The notes: generated from the letters alone by a model not told the origin. Positions 46,418 to 54,872 are shown, numbered from the stretch's first letter. The stretch: DNA of 64,000 bases from CAYFMH01 sp964344775 (GCA_964344775.1 CAYFOO010000001.1:1-64000), one strand, 5' to 3'. Made by a program: numbers and translations.

Positions 46418-48349
46418 CTATTTTTTCTCCTCATCCTCCTTCCCCTCCCCTTCTTTTTCCTCAAACTCCGCCTCCTTGATCTCTTCTTCTCCTGACTCTT
46501 CGGCTTTTTTCTCACCTTCTGCCGCCTGCGGATCATGCCCGGCTTCGTGCATTTTTTGTCCAAGGGCCATGAGCTTTTCGGTGAGTTCTTCTGCTGCTTT
46601 TTTGAGATCTTCCACTTCAGCTTTTTCGTCTTCAAGTGCCTTTTTTGCATCCGGCACAGCCTTTTCGACCGCCTCAATCACTTCATTAAGCTCATCTTTT
46701 TTGAGATCTTTGGCTTCTTTGATCGTCTTTTCTGCTTGGTAAATGGTGGAGTCGAGGTGGTTCTTGGACTCAACCGATTCTTTTCGTTTTTTGTCATCTT
46801 CAGCATGTTCTTCCGCTTCTTTTTGCATCTTTTCGATTTCTTCATCCGACATACCACTAGATCCTTCGATCCGGATGGATTGCTCTTTGTTCGTTGATTT
46901 ATCCATCGCTTTTACGGAGAGAATTCCGTTGGCATCGATATCAAAAGTCACCTCAATCTGCGGAACTCCTCGTGGAGCTGGTGGGATTCCATCCAAGATA
47001 AATTTTCCGAGGGACTTATTGTCCGCGGCCATCTCTCGCTCTCCCTGGAGTACATGAATCTCAACAGAAGGTTGGCTGTCAGAGTAGGTCGAGAAAACCT
47101 GAGACTTAGAAGTTGGAATCGTGGTATTTCGCTCAATCATTGGGGTTCGGATCGCTCCGGCAGTCTCAATCCCGAGAGTTAGAGGAGTTACATCGAGGAG
47201 AAGAACATCTTGCACATCTCCCTGAAGCACTCCCCCCTGAATCGCGGCTCCGATAGCCACTACTTCGTCTGGATTTTGAGATTCGTTCGGTTTTTTGCCA
47301 AAGAAATCTTCGACTGCCTTCTTCACGGCTGGCATTCGGGTCATTCCTCCGACCAGAATCACTTCATCGATGTCTGAAGTTTTGAGTTTTGCATCAGCAA
47401 GAGCTTTTTTACACGGTTCAATCGATCGTTTGATGAGACCTTCCACGAGTTGTTCGAATTTCGCTTTTGTGATTTTTTGATTCAAGTGAAGTGGCCCAGA
47501 TTCTCCCACGGTGATGTACATAAGATTGATCTCGGTTTCGCTCGCGGATGAGAGTTCTTTTTTGGCTTTTTCGGCTTCTTCTTTCACCCGTTGCATGGCG
47601 ATGGGATCTTTTGATAGATCAACCCCATTGTCTTTTTTGAATTCGTCCAAAAGATATTGGATAATTGCCGAATCAAAGTTATCCCCTCCTAGATGGGTGT
47701 CTCCATTCGTCGATAAAACTTCAAAGGTCCCATCCGCGATCTCGAGGATAGAAATATCAAACGTCCCTCCTCCCAAATCATAGACCGCGACCTTTTCTTC
47801 TTTCCCTTTTTTATCGATTCCATAGGCAAGTGCTGCCGCTGTCGGTTCATTGATGATTCGTTCGACTTCGAGACCAGCAATTTTCCCGGCATCTTTCGTG
47901 GCCTTCCTTTGTTCGTCGTTGAAGTAGGCCGGTACCGTGATCACGGCTTTTTTTACTTCGCCCCCGAGAAACGCTTCGGCATCTGATTTTAGTTTAGCGA
48001 GCAGTTTGGCAGAAATCTCTGCTGGCCTCACGCCTTTGCCATCGAAAATGATGCCCACTCCTCCATTTTTGAGTTTTTCAAATTCAAACGGCATTTCGTT
48101 CATTTCTTCGGCTACTTCATCGAAGTTTCGTCCGATAAATCTTTTGGCCGAGAAGATGGTATTTTTGGGATTGGCAACGGCTTGCCTTTTGGCCGGGACT
48201 CCGACGAGCATCTGATCGTCTTTTTTGGCGACAACGGATGGCGTGGTTCGATTCCCTTCGGCATTTGGGACGATGGTGGGCTTCCCTCCCTCCATCACAG
48301 AGACACAAGAGTTGGTGGTTCCGAGATCAATTCCGATAATTTTGGTCAT
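46418..48349 (-). CDS. dnaK: Chaperone DnaK (Hsp70)
   Basis: 643 aa. Nucleotide-binding domain starts KIIGIDLGTTNSCVSVMEGG and contains AVYDLGGGTFDISILE and VILVGGMTRMPAVKKAVE; the substrate domain (about 390-610) contains DVTPLTLGIETAGG-like DVTPLTLGIETAGAIRTPMI. The tail is a Glu/Lys-rich run instead of the usual EEVKD. grpE and hrcA are not in the window; dnaJ is 12 kb away. A perfect CIRCE operator overlaps its promoter. Confidence 0.98.
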   Translation of the reverse strand: MTKIIGIDLGTTNSCVSVMEGGKPTIVPNAEGNRTTPSVVAKKDDQMLVGVPAKRQAVANPKNTIFSAKRFIGRNFDEVAEEMNEMPFEFEKLKNGGVGIIFDGKGVRPAEISAKLLAKLKSDAEAFLGGEVKKAVITVPAYFNDEQRKATKDAGKIAGLEVERIINEPTAAALAYGIDKKGKEEKVAVYDLGGGTFDISILEIADGTFEVLSTNGDTHLGGDNFDSAIIQYLLDEFKKDNGVDLSKDPIAMQRVKEEAEKAKKELSSASETEINLMYITVGESGPLHLNQKITKAKFEQLVEGLIKRSIEPCKKALADAKLKTSDIDEVILVGGMTRMPAVKKAVEDFFGKKPNESQNPDEVVAIGAAIQGGVLQGDVQDVLLLDVTPLTLGIETAGAIRTPMIERNTTIPTSKSQVFSTYSDSQPSVEIHVLQGEREMAADNKSLGKFILDGIPPAPRGVPQIEVTFDIDANGILSVKAMDKSTNKEQSIRIEGSSGMSDEEIEKMQKEAEEHAEDDKKRKESVESKNHLDSTIYQAEKTIKEAKDLKKDELNEVIEAVEKAVPDAKKALEDEKAEVEDLKKAAEELTEKLMALGQKMHEAGHDPQAAEGEKKAEESGEEEIKEAEFEEKEGEGKEDEEKK

Positions 48350-48373
48350 TTTTTTATTGATTAAAAATTAAAA

Positions 48374-48412
48374 TTAGCACTCGGATTATAGGAGTGCTAA
48401 AAAAGAAGTCAA
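48374..48412 (-). promoter_or_regulatory. CIRCE operator overlapping the dnaK promoter
   Basis: Perfect CIRCE: TTAGCACTC-N9-GAGTGCTAA at 48374-48400. On the minus strand TTGACT (48412-48407), a 16-nt spacer and TATAAT (48390-48385), the -10 box lying in the CIRCE spacer. HrcA bound here would block dnaK transcription. Confidence 0.95.
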
Positions 48413-48413
48413 A

Positions 48414-49931
48414 TTATTTTTTAACCACAGAATTGATCACCTCCAAATATGCTAAAATCGCCGCCCTCACAATATCACAATCCCCCACTCGTGCGGTCAA
48501 AATTCGACCGTCATCAGTCTCCATCCGTACCTTTACGATCGCCTGTGCATCAAGCCCCGAAGTCACACTATCCATCTCGAAGTCGGTGAGTTTTCCGTGT
48601 TTGCCACAGAGTTCCTCAATTGCTTGATAGGCCGCATCGACCATCCCAGTTCCAGATTTTTCGGAAGTGACCGTTTTACCACTTTCGGTATTCTTCAAAC
48701 TAACTTTTGCCTGCGGTGTCTGATCTTGACCAGAACTGACAGAAAAATCCACCAACTCCCAGAATCCACTTGGCTTTTTTTCACCCATCAAAAATACGTC
48801 CAAATCTGCGTCCGTAATTTCCTTTTTCATATCCGCTAATTTTTTAAATTTCTCAAAAACCTCATTCAACTTTTCATCGGAAACTTGATAGCCAAGCTCA
48901 TTCAAACGACTTTTGAGAGCTGCACGACCAGAATGTTTACCGAGCACGATTTCGGTTTTTTCGACTCCCACGGATTCAGGAGTAAGAATCTCATACGTTT
49001 CTTTGTGAGCCAACATTCCATGCTGATGGATTCCCGATTCATGGGCAAAGGCATTTCGTCCGACAATCGCTTTATTTGACTGCACTCTTTGTCCCGTGAT
49101 TTGCTCAAGCAACTTGGAGGTTTTGTAGATCTCCGTAGTTTTGATCCCTGTCTCCAAATCATAAAAGTCCTTCCGAGTTCTCAAAGTCATCACCACTTCC
49201 TCCAGTGCCGCATTCCCAGCTCGCTCCCCTGCTCCATTGATCGTACACTCAATCTGTCGGGCTCCATTTTTGACTCCCGCGAGAGAGTTCGCTCCCGCAA
49301 GGCCCAAATCATTGTGACAATGAGTAGCAAAGATCACCTGGTCTGCATTTCGAACATTTAAAACTAAAAACCCTATCAATTCTCCAAACTCCTCCGGCGT
49401 GAGATATCCCACCGTATCCGGAATGTTGATGGTATCTGCTCCTGCTTCAATCGCCACTTCGATAATTTTTACGAGGAAATCACGATCAGATCGTCCCGCA
49501 TCTTCCGGAGAAAAATCCACTCGATCGCAAAGACTTTTCGCTAATTTCACGCCCTCCACTGCCATTTGCAAAACTTCTTCAGAAGACTTCTTCAATTTGT
49601 ATTCCATGTGGATCGGACTCGTCGCGATGAAGGTGTGAATCCGCGGTTTTTTGGCCAACTTCACTGCATCCCAGGCCGCTCGAATATCCTTTTCTATTGT
49701 TCGTGCTAACCCACAAACTTCGGTAGTTTCCAAAGTCTTGGCAATCATCTCCACGGCTGCAAAATCATCCGGACTCGCTATCGGAAATCCAGCCTCGATC
49801 ACATCCACGCCCAGATTCTCCAGCTGCACAGCGAGACGAATCTTCTCTTCCAAATTCATAGAGAATCCCGGTGCCTGCTCCCCATCACGCAGGGTGGTAT
49901 CGAAGATTTTTACGTAATTATCGTTGTTCAT
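48414..49931 (-). CDS. leuA: 2-isopropylmalate synthase
   Basis: 505 aa from ATG 49931; the TTG at 49949 is rejected because it adds no conserved residues. LeuA condenses acetyl-CoA with 2-oxoisovalerate, the first step of leucine synthesis. Catalytic barrel: FDTTLRDGEQAPGFSM, NIPDTVGYLTP, ATHCHNDLGLAGANSLAG (metal-binding His pair), GAGERAGN. The C-terminal regulatory domain (about 385-505) is complete, so leucine feedback inhibition is likely. Transcription is probably controlled by the leader-peptide attenuator at 50094-50202. leuC lies 11 kb away with its own promoter. Confidence 0.97.
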   Translation of the reverse strand: MNNDNYVKIFDTTLRDGEQAPGFSMNLEEKIRLAVQLENLGVDVIEAGFPIASPDDFAAVEMIAKTLETTEVCGLARTIEKDIRAAWDAVKLAKKPRIHTFIATSPIHMEYKLKKSSEEVLQMAVEGVKLAKSLCDRVDFSPEDAGRSDRDFLVKIIEVAIEAGADTINIPDTVGYLTPEEFGELIGFLVLNVRNADQVIFATHCHNDLGLAGANSLAGVKNGARQIECTINGAGERAGNAALEEVVMTLRTRKDFYDLETGIKTTEIYKTSKLLEQITGQRVQSNKAIVGRNAFAHESGIHQHGMLAHKETYEILTPESVGVEKTEIVLGKHSGRAALKSRLNELGYQVSDEKLNEVFEKFKKLADMKKEITDADLDVFLMGEKKPSGFWELVDFSVSSGQDQTPQAKVSLKNTESGKTVTSEKSGTGMVDAAYQAIEELCGKHGKLTDFEMDSVTSGLDAQAIVKVRMETDDGRILTARVGDCDIVRAAILAYLEVINSVVKK

Positions 49932-49949
49932 AGTAGTTAAATTAGGCAA

Positions 49950-50090
49950 TTTTTAATTTCCAATTTTTAATTTTTAAATAAATTTTAAATCTTAATTTTT
50001 AAGGTTTTATATTTTAGTGAAGTAATTTTAGTTTAAGATTTTAAAAATTAGAAATTATTTAAAAATTTGTGCTTAAAAATTAAAAATTTT
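49950..50090. repeat. AT-rich interspersed repeat, copy 4
   Basis: Sits between the leuA attenuator and the leuA ATG. Contains AAATAAATTTTAAATCTTAA and ends TTGTGCTTAAAAATTAAAAA like copies 1 and 3, so the leuA mRNA carries it in the 5' leader. Confidence 0.7.
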
Positions 50091-50093
50091 CCC

Positions 50094-50155
50094 AAAAAAT
50101 CGGCCTTTTTTGGCCGAGGTTCATCTTTTATTAATTTAGAAAAATCTACCTCGGC
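50094..50155 (-). promoter_or_regulatory. leuA transcription attenuator (antiterminator/terminator)
   Basis: On the minus strand GCCGAGGT (50155-50148, last leader codons) pairs perfectly with ACCTCGGC (50120-50113), the antiterminator. The alternative is TCGGCC (50117-50112), loop AAAAAA, GGCCGA (50105-50100), then TTTTTT (50099-50094), a terminator. The two stems share 50117-50113 and cannot coexist. A ribosome reaching the TAG would cover the first strand and allow termination; one stalled at the Leu run would leave it free. Confidence 0.9.
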
Positions 50156-50202
50156 TCACGTACAAGTAACAACAGCAAGAAACCAAGTGTTAGATTTTTC
50201 AT
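50146..50202 (-). CDS. leuL: leuA leader peptide
   Basis: 18 codons: MKNLTLGFLLLLLVREPR, then TAG. Seven of 18 codons are Leu, five consecutive (TTG CTG TTG TTA CTT), using five of the six Leu codons. GGAG precedes the ATG by 4 nt. The last codons form the first strand of the antiterminator. Position, Leu content and structure match classical leader-peptide attenuation as in leu, ilv and his operons of enterobacteria. The call rests on sequence alone. Confidence 0.88.
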   Translation of the reverse strand: MKNLTLGFLLLLLVREPR

Positions 50203-50244
50203 CTGTCTCCAGACTAGTGATTTAGCGTGTTTTGTCAAACAGGG

Positions 50245-50418
50245 TCACAATCCTAGGCGTAAAACATCATCTACTCCTCCAACAATTATAACTCTTTCTG
50301 TTTCTGTTGCAGTCTTTTTTCTTGGGCTTTTTCCACTTACACACCCAAGTGCACACACATCTCTTACTACTTCTTTATAAAAACAGTCATCGCCACCTTT
50401 TTCTGCTTCTTCTGCCAT
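50245..50418 (-). CDS. Small ORF in the leu leader transcript, 57 aa
   Basis: ATG 50418 to TGA 50245 encodes a hydrophilic peptide starting MAEEAEKGGDDCFYKEVVRD, with cysteines at 12, 22 and 26 and ending DVLRLGL. It lies about 27 nt after a good extended -10 promoter and 42 nt before the leader peptide, so it would be on the same RNA. No Shine-Dalgarno is evident. The end contains three Leu codons (TTA, CTA, TTG) in its last six. Unknown; it might be a genuine small protein, a second sensor or chance. Confidence 0.5.
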   Translation of the reverse strand: MAEEAEKGGDDCFYKEVVRDVCALGCVSGKSPRKKTATETERVIIVGGVDDVLRLGL

Positions 50419-50451
50419 TTTCAATTGTTTTAAAAAACTCTTGTTTTCCTA

Positions 50452-50457
50452 ATTATA
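50452..50457 (-). promoter_or_regulatory. Extended -10 promoter (TGA TATAAT) of the leu leader
   Basis: TATAAT at 50457-50452 on the minus strand, preceded by TGA; a weak TGGAAA lies 18 nt upstream. It is the best promoter for the small ORF, leader peptide and leuA. Confidence 0.7.
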
Positions 50458-50485
50458 TCAAACTTTTCTTCAACTTTTCCATCCC

Positions 50486-50506
50486 TACAACTTACAACCT
50501 ACAACT
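50486..50506. repeat. Heptamer array, class ACAACCT
   Basis: TACAACT, TACAACC, TACAACT in the leuA-ssb divergent region. The whole 49950-50655 gap holds copy 4 of the AT-rich repeat, the attenuator, two small ORFs, this array and a hairpin. Confidence 0.7.
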
Positions 50507-50547
50507 TTTACATTCCACAATAAAACCACTCCCTCCGCCACCGATTT

Positions 50548-50566
50548 TTGTGTTTATAAAACACAA
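50548..50566. repeat. Perfect hairpin upstream of ssb
   Basis: TTGTGTTT and AAACACAA around ATA, 90 nt before the ssb ATG. Could be an operator; no T-run follows. Confidence 0.5.
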
Positions 50567-50655
50567 GGGGTATTTTTCCGAAAAAAGATTTGCACTCTTC
50601 ATTTTTTCTTCTACAGTCGAAGTTAGTTCTTTTTTATTTCTTAATTTTATCAAAG

Positions 50656-51099
50656 ATGAACTCGTTGAACAAAGCTCAGATCATCGGAAACCTCACACGT
50701 GACCCTGATCTCAGGAAAACTCAGAACGACCAATCCGTATGTACGGTTGGGGTAGCCACTAACCGAAATTGGACGGACTCCAATGGCTCCAAGCATGAAG
50801 AAGCCGAATTCCACAATGTGGTTTGTTGGGGAAGATTGGCAGAAATCGTAGCCGAACGATTGAAAAAAGGCTCAAAAGTATTTTTTGAAGGACGCCTCAG
50901 AACTCGAAACTGGGAAGACGATGCCGGCATCAAACACTACCGAACAGAAATCGTGGCTGATGACATGATTATTCTTTCTCCCAGGAGTGGAGGAAGTGCT
51001 ACTGGAGATGACAGTACAACAGAAAGCACGGAAGATAAACCAGTCAAAACAGAAGAACCACCCTCTGACGACATGCCGACGGACGAGGTGCCATTCTAA
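50656..51099 (+). CDS. ssb: Single-stranded DNA-binding protein
   Basis: 147 aa from ATG 50656. OB-fold domain 1-107: NKAQIIGNLTRDPDLRKTQNDQ, FHNVVCWGRLAEIVAERLKKGSKVFFEGRL, RTEIVADDMIIL. A Ser/Thr/Glu-rich linker leads to the acidic tip DDMPTDEVPF, which binds repair and replication partners. The longer frame to 50590 is upstream sequence. Confidence 0.97.
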   Translation: MNSLNKAQIIGNLTRDPDLRKTQNDQSVCTVGVATNRNWTDSNGSKHEEAEFHNVVCWGRLAEIVAERLKKGSKVFFEGRLRTRNWEDDAGIKHYRTEIVADDMIILSPRSGGSATGDDSTTESTEDKPVKTEEPPSDDMPTDEVPF

Positions 51100-51181
51100 T
51101 TTTGGTTTTCACCAGAAAAAACAAAGACTGCAGAGAGGGAGGCTCTGTGGTTTTTTGATGGTAAATTCTTGAGAAATTAGA

Positions 51182-51297
51182 AAATTTTTAATTTTGTAAT
51201 TTTTAATTTTATAAATAAATCCTAATTTTTAATTTTTAAAAATAGCAAAAAACAGTCTCTAAGAATTTGACTTTAAAAATTTGAGCATTAAAAATTC
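51182..51297. repeat. AT-rich interspersed repeat, copy 5
   Basis: Left end TTTTTAATTTTGTAATTTTT as in copy 3; shortened right end. With the heptamer array at 51299 it fills the ssb-ndk gap. Confidence 0.65.
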
Positions 51298-51298
51298 C

Positions 51299-51326
51299 TT
51301 ACAACTTACCACCTCCCACCTACAAC
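51299..51326. repeat. Heptamer array, class ACAACCT
   Basis: TTACAAC, TTACCAC, CTCCCAC, CTACAAC just upstream of ndk. Confidence 0.75.
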
Positions 51327-51353
51327 TTTTTAAAAAACTAACAACTAATTTCC

Positions 51354-51815
51354 ATGGAACAATCCCTCGTACTCGTAAAACCAGATGCCGTCCAACGTGG
51401 TCTCATCGGAGAAGCACTTCACCGATTTGAACGGAAAGGGCTAAAAATTGTAGGACTCAAAATGATTCGCCTCAAAAAAGCCATTCTGCTCGAACACTAC
51501 GCTCATGTAAAGGATGAACCTTTTTTTGCAGAACTATCACACTTCATGAGTTCCAGTCCTCTAGTAGCCATCTGCGTAGAAGGCATTAACGCTGTTGAAG
51601 TAGTGAGAAAAATCTGCGGTGTAAAAAATACAGAATTCGGATCCATCCGCGGAGACTTTTCCGTTTCGAGCCAACGAAATCTGGTCCACAGCTCTGATTC
51701 GGTCGAAACCGCCAAACGTGAAGTGCCACGATTTTTTAGTACAGAAGAACTCTTCATATATGACAAAGATGAGTGGAAACAGGTGTACAGTGAGGGGGAA
51801 AGAGAAAAAAATTAG
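51354..51815 (+). CDS. ndk: Nucleoside diphosphate kinase
   Basis: 153 aa. Transfers phosphate from NTP to NDP through a phospho-histidine. Motifs: EQSLVLVKPDAVQRGLIGE, FAELSHFMSSSPLVAICVEG, and active-site NLVHSSDSVETAKREVPRFF. The GSIRGDFS segment is intact. Probably transcribed alone or after ssb. Confidence 0.97.
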   Translation: MEQSLVLVKPDAVQRGLIGEALHRFERKGLKIVGLKMIRLKKAILLEHYAHVKDEPFFAELSHFMSSSPLVAICVEGINAVEVVRKICGVKNTEFGSIRGDFSVSSQRNLVHSSDSVETAKREVPRFFSTEELFIYDKDEWKQVYSEGEREKN

Positions 51816-51871
51816 TTTTTAGTTTTCTTGATTTATCTCTGTATTAGAAATTAAAAAATCGCTTATTTTAC

Positions 51872-51900
51872 TTGTTGTTAAAGCTTTTTTGTGATACAAT
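51872..51900 (+). promoter_or_regulatory. Promoter TTGTTG-17-TACAAT with extended -10
   Basis: TTGTTG (51872-51877), 17-nt spacer, TACAAT (51895-51900) preceded by TGA. Confidence 0.68.
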
Positions 51901-51910
51901 GAATAGATTT

Positions 51911-51967
51911 ATGTCTAAAGTTTTGTGGACAAACAATCTGCAATCATTGATCATACTTGTCGGCTGA
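51911..51967 (+). CDS. Possible 18-aa upstream ORF
   Basis: ATG 51911 to TGA 51967 encodes MSKVLWTNNLQSLIILVG, only 10 nt after the promoter, ahead of the ATPase gene. No terminator follows. Leader peptide or chance. Confidence 0.3.
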   Translation: MSKVLWTNNLQSLIILVG

Positions 51968-52022
51968 AGTTTGTAACTATAGTTAAAACTAACGAAGGCT
52001 GAAATCTACAATTAAAAAATAA

Positions 52023-54848
52023 ATGGAAACAGTGAAAAATCTTCGGGACGCATTTGTAGGAGTCTACGGCACTATGCCGTGGTGGATGTGGATTATTGTG
52101 ATTGTTGGAGGTATCTTGATATTTCTTTTGGGAAGGTTCCTGCTCAGATACTGGCACCGTAGACATGAACGAAATCAACTTGTCCACCTACGTGTCACAC
52201 TCCCCCGAAGTGATTCTAAACTGGATCAAGAAAAAAGAACCGAAAAAGACTTCCGGGAACAAATTGGAAAGGCCGAGCAGTTTTTTCGAGCACTCCATGA
52301 GACACGAGAACTCAACCTCTACAATATCTGGATCAAACGAACTATCTGGAAAAAGCCCCAGCTTTCCTTTGAATTACAGTTTGAAAAACGAGAATTAAGC
52401 TTCGTGATTGTTTGTGACCCGTACTATCAAAAGATTATTGATAAACAGATTACTTCTTTTTATCCGGATGCAGAGATTGAACTACTAAAACCAGAGGAAC
52501 AAATAAATCTAAAAACAGAAGGCAGCTACCTAAATGGTTATTATATGTACACGGAGAACCCGTATTGGTTTCCGATCCAGACGTACAAAAAAATTGAAGA
52601 CGATGCCATTAACGATCTGGCCAACTCTTTTTCCAAGCTCACAAAAGAAGAAAAAGCCGTGGTACAGTTTGTAATCCATCCGAAATCAAAAAAATGGCAA
52701 AAAAAAGCCGAGAAAGTGGCGACAGCCCTCTTCAAAGAAAAAGACACTCCAAGTGGGATTTTTGCCATTCCAGTACTGGGATTTGTACTTCGACTCATCT
52801 GGTTGCCGTTTAAAATACTAGTTCGAGGATATGATCCACAAACAGACACACTCTCCGGAGAAGAAAAAGATTCTGGCGGCATCGTTCGAATGCTTGCGAG
52901 CAAGGAAGAAACATACAAAGCCATGGGAGAAAAAGCCGCTCAGTCCGGATACGATGCTACGATCCGGGTACTCGCTTCATCTCCAGACAAAGCTCGAGTT
53001 CAAGAAATTTTGAACGGAATTTTTGTGTCGTTTAACGTATTTAAATCAAAAGGATCGAATCTGTTTGAGAACCGAAGGATTATACCTCTCAACCTGATTA
53101 ACGCCCCACTTATTCATCATAATTTTCGTCTTCGACTTTTCTCTTTTTTGGAGAAAAAAAATCTGCTTTGTTCGGAAGAATTAGCCACCATGTTTCACTT
53201 CCCGGATTCACGGTACAACCGAATCCCTACGATTAAATGGCTCACGTACAAAGTGCTCCCTCCACCAATCGATCTGCCGAAAGAAGGAGTTGTACTCGGG
53301 AATTCGGTTTATCGAGGTATTACCAAACCTGTTCGATTTCTCCGAGACGATCGAACCAGACATCACTACTGTATCGGAAAATCTGGGTCTGGTAAATCCG
53401 TCCTCCTCTGGAATATGGCCGTTCAGGATATTAAAAATGGTGATGGCGTAGGACTGATCGACCCGCATGGAGATCTGGTAGATGACGTACTCACCTGCGT
53501 ACCAAAAGAACGAGCCAAAGATGTCATCGTTTTTGATCCAGGAGATATCCAACGCCCGATGGGCCTCAATATTCTCGAAGCCAAAACAGAAGAAGAAAAA
53601 GACCGTGCCTCGCTCGATGCGATGGAGATCTTCATTAAACTTTTTGGAAATGAAATCTTCGGACCGCGTATCCAGCACTATTTCCGAAACGGATGTCTGA
53701 CACTCATGGACGACGAAGAAGAAGGAGCAAGTTTGATCGATATCCCACGACTTTTTATCGATGATGATTATCAGCAGTATAAAGTATCCAAAGTAAAAAA
53801 TGTAATGGTACGAGCTTTTTGGGAAAACGAAATGGCACAGACCGGAGATCGAGAAAAACAAGAGATGATCCCCTACTTCACTTCAAAATTTGGACCGTTC
53901 GTCACCAACACAACAATGCGTAACATCATTGGACAAACAAAGTCATCTTTCAATATCCGAGAAGCCATGGATAATCGAAAGGTTGTTCTGATGAACCTAT
54001 CCAAAGGTAAGATTGGGGATATCAATGCTCAGCTCCTCGGACTGATCCTGGTGGCAAGAATAAACATGGCTGCTATGGGACGATATGATATTCCAAAGGA
54101 AGAACGTAAAGATTTTTTCTTCTACGTGGATGAGTTCCAAAATTTTGCCACGGATACCTTTGCCGCGATTCTTTCCGAGGCTCGTAAATACCGACTCTGT
54201 CTGATTATGGCTCACCAGTACATCGCCCAGCTCACCGAAGGAGAAGGTGGTGGTGGAGACACAAAAATTAGGGATGCCGTTTTTGGTAACGTAGGGACAA
54301 TGATGAGTTTTAAGGTCGGTGCTGATGATGCGGAATATCTCGAAAAAGAATACTCTCCAACACTTTCTGCTCAGGATATTCTCAGTATCGCAAACTACAA
54401 GGCCTACGTGAAACTGAATATCAAAAACACCACTTCTAGGCCGTTTTCGATGGAGACACTCTACGACCCAAGCATGAAAAATGAAAAAGTAGCCGAGGTG
54501 ATCAAAAAATACTCTCGAATGAAATTTGGACGAAAGAAAGAATTCGTGGATGCAGAGATCGAAGCCCGAATGGGAGTAGGTGGTGGAAATAACGGTGGAA
54601 AAAACGTCATGAAACAGCTCGAAGGTGCCCCACCTATTGAAGCACAAATTCCTGCCAAAGAACCCCCTCCTACCGAAACTGAAGTTCCTCTCACTCTTGC
54701 AAACACCGTTTCACCACAAGAAGAACAAATCGTCGCTGAGGAAACTACGGAAAACGAATCAGAAACACCAAATACAGAACTAACCGAGACGGCAACAGAA
54801 ACTCCTATCGCAAAAACAGAGGAAAAGAAAACAGAATCTGTGGGGTAA
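52023..54848 (+). CDS. Membrane-anchored HerA/TraG-type ATPase (type IV coupling-like)
   Basis: 941 aa. One membrane helix (about 20-42) after a short N-terminus, then a large beta-rich region (about 60-430), then the ATPase: Walker A GKSGSGKS (452-459), DPHGDLVDDVLTCVPKERAKDVIVFDPGD, Walker B FFFYVDEFQNF (about 700) and IMAHQYIAQL. The Pro/Glu/Thr-rich tail (about 850-941) looks disordered. TraG/VirD4-like proteins move DNA or protein across membranes; CPR carry this type without a full conjugation system, so its role could be DNA uptake, secretion or pilus-linked transport. No relaxase or VirB genes adjoin. Confidence 0.85.
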   Translation: METVKNLRDAFVGVYGTMPWWMWIIVIVGGILIFLLGRFLLRYWHRRHERNQLVHLRVTLPRSDSKLDQEKRTEKDFREQIGKAEQFFRALHETRELNLYNIWIKRTIWKKPQLSFELQFEKRELSFVIVCDPYYQKIIDKQITSFYPDAEIELLKPEEQINLKTEGSYLNGYYMYTENPYWFPIQTYKKIEDDAINDLANSFSKLTKEEKAVVQFVIHPKSKKWQKKAEKVATALFKEKDTPSGIFAIPVLGFVLRLIWLPFKILVRGYDPQTDTLSGEEKDSGGIVRMLASKEETYKAMGEKAAQSGYDATIRVLASSPDKARVQEILNGIFVSFNVFKSKGSNLFENRRIIPLNLINAPLIHHNFRLRLFSFLEKKNLLCSEELATMFHFPDSRYNRIPTIKWLTYKVLPPPIDLPKEGVVLGNSVYRGITKPVRFLRDDRTRHHYCIGKSGSGKSVLLWNMAVQDIKNGDGVGLIDPHGDLVDDVLTCVPKERAKDVIVFDPGDIQRPMGLNILEAKTEEEKDRASLDAMEIFIKLFGNEIFGPRIQHYFRNGCLTLMDDEEEGASLIDIPRLFIDDDYQQYKVSKVKNVMVRAFWENEMAQTGDREKQEMIPYFTSKFGPFVTNTTMRNIIGQTKSSFNIREAMDNRKVVLMNLSKGKIGDINAQLLGLILVARINMAAMGRYDIPKEERKDFFFYVDEFQNFATDTFAAILSEARKYRLCLIMAHQYIAQLTEGEGGGGDTKIRDAVFGNVGTMMSFKVGADDAEYLEKEYSPTLSAQDILSIANYKAYVKLNIKNTTSRPFSMETLYDPSMKNEKVAEVIKKYSRMKFGRKKEFVDAEIEARMGVGGGNNGGKNVMKQLEGAPPIEAQIPAKEPPPTETEVPLTLANTVSPQEEQIVAEETTENESETPNTELTETATETPIAKTEEKKTESVG

Positions 54849-54872
54849 TTTTTCACCCTCTTTACTACTTTA

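Noticed and set aside
48220..48240. GGTTCGATTCC, like a tRNA T-loop
   Set aside because: It lies within dnaK coding sequence and no acceptor or anticodon stem can be formed around it.
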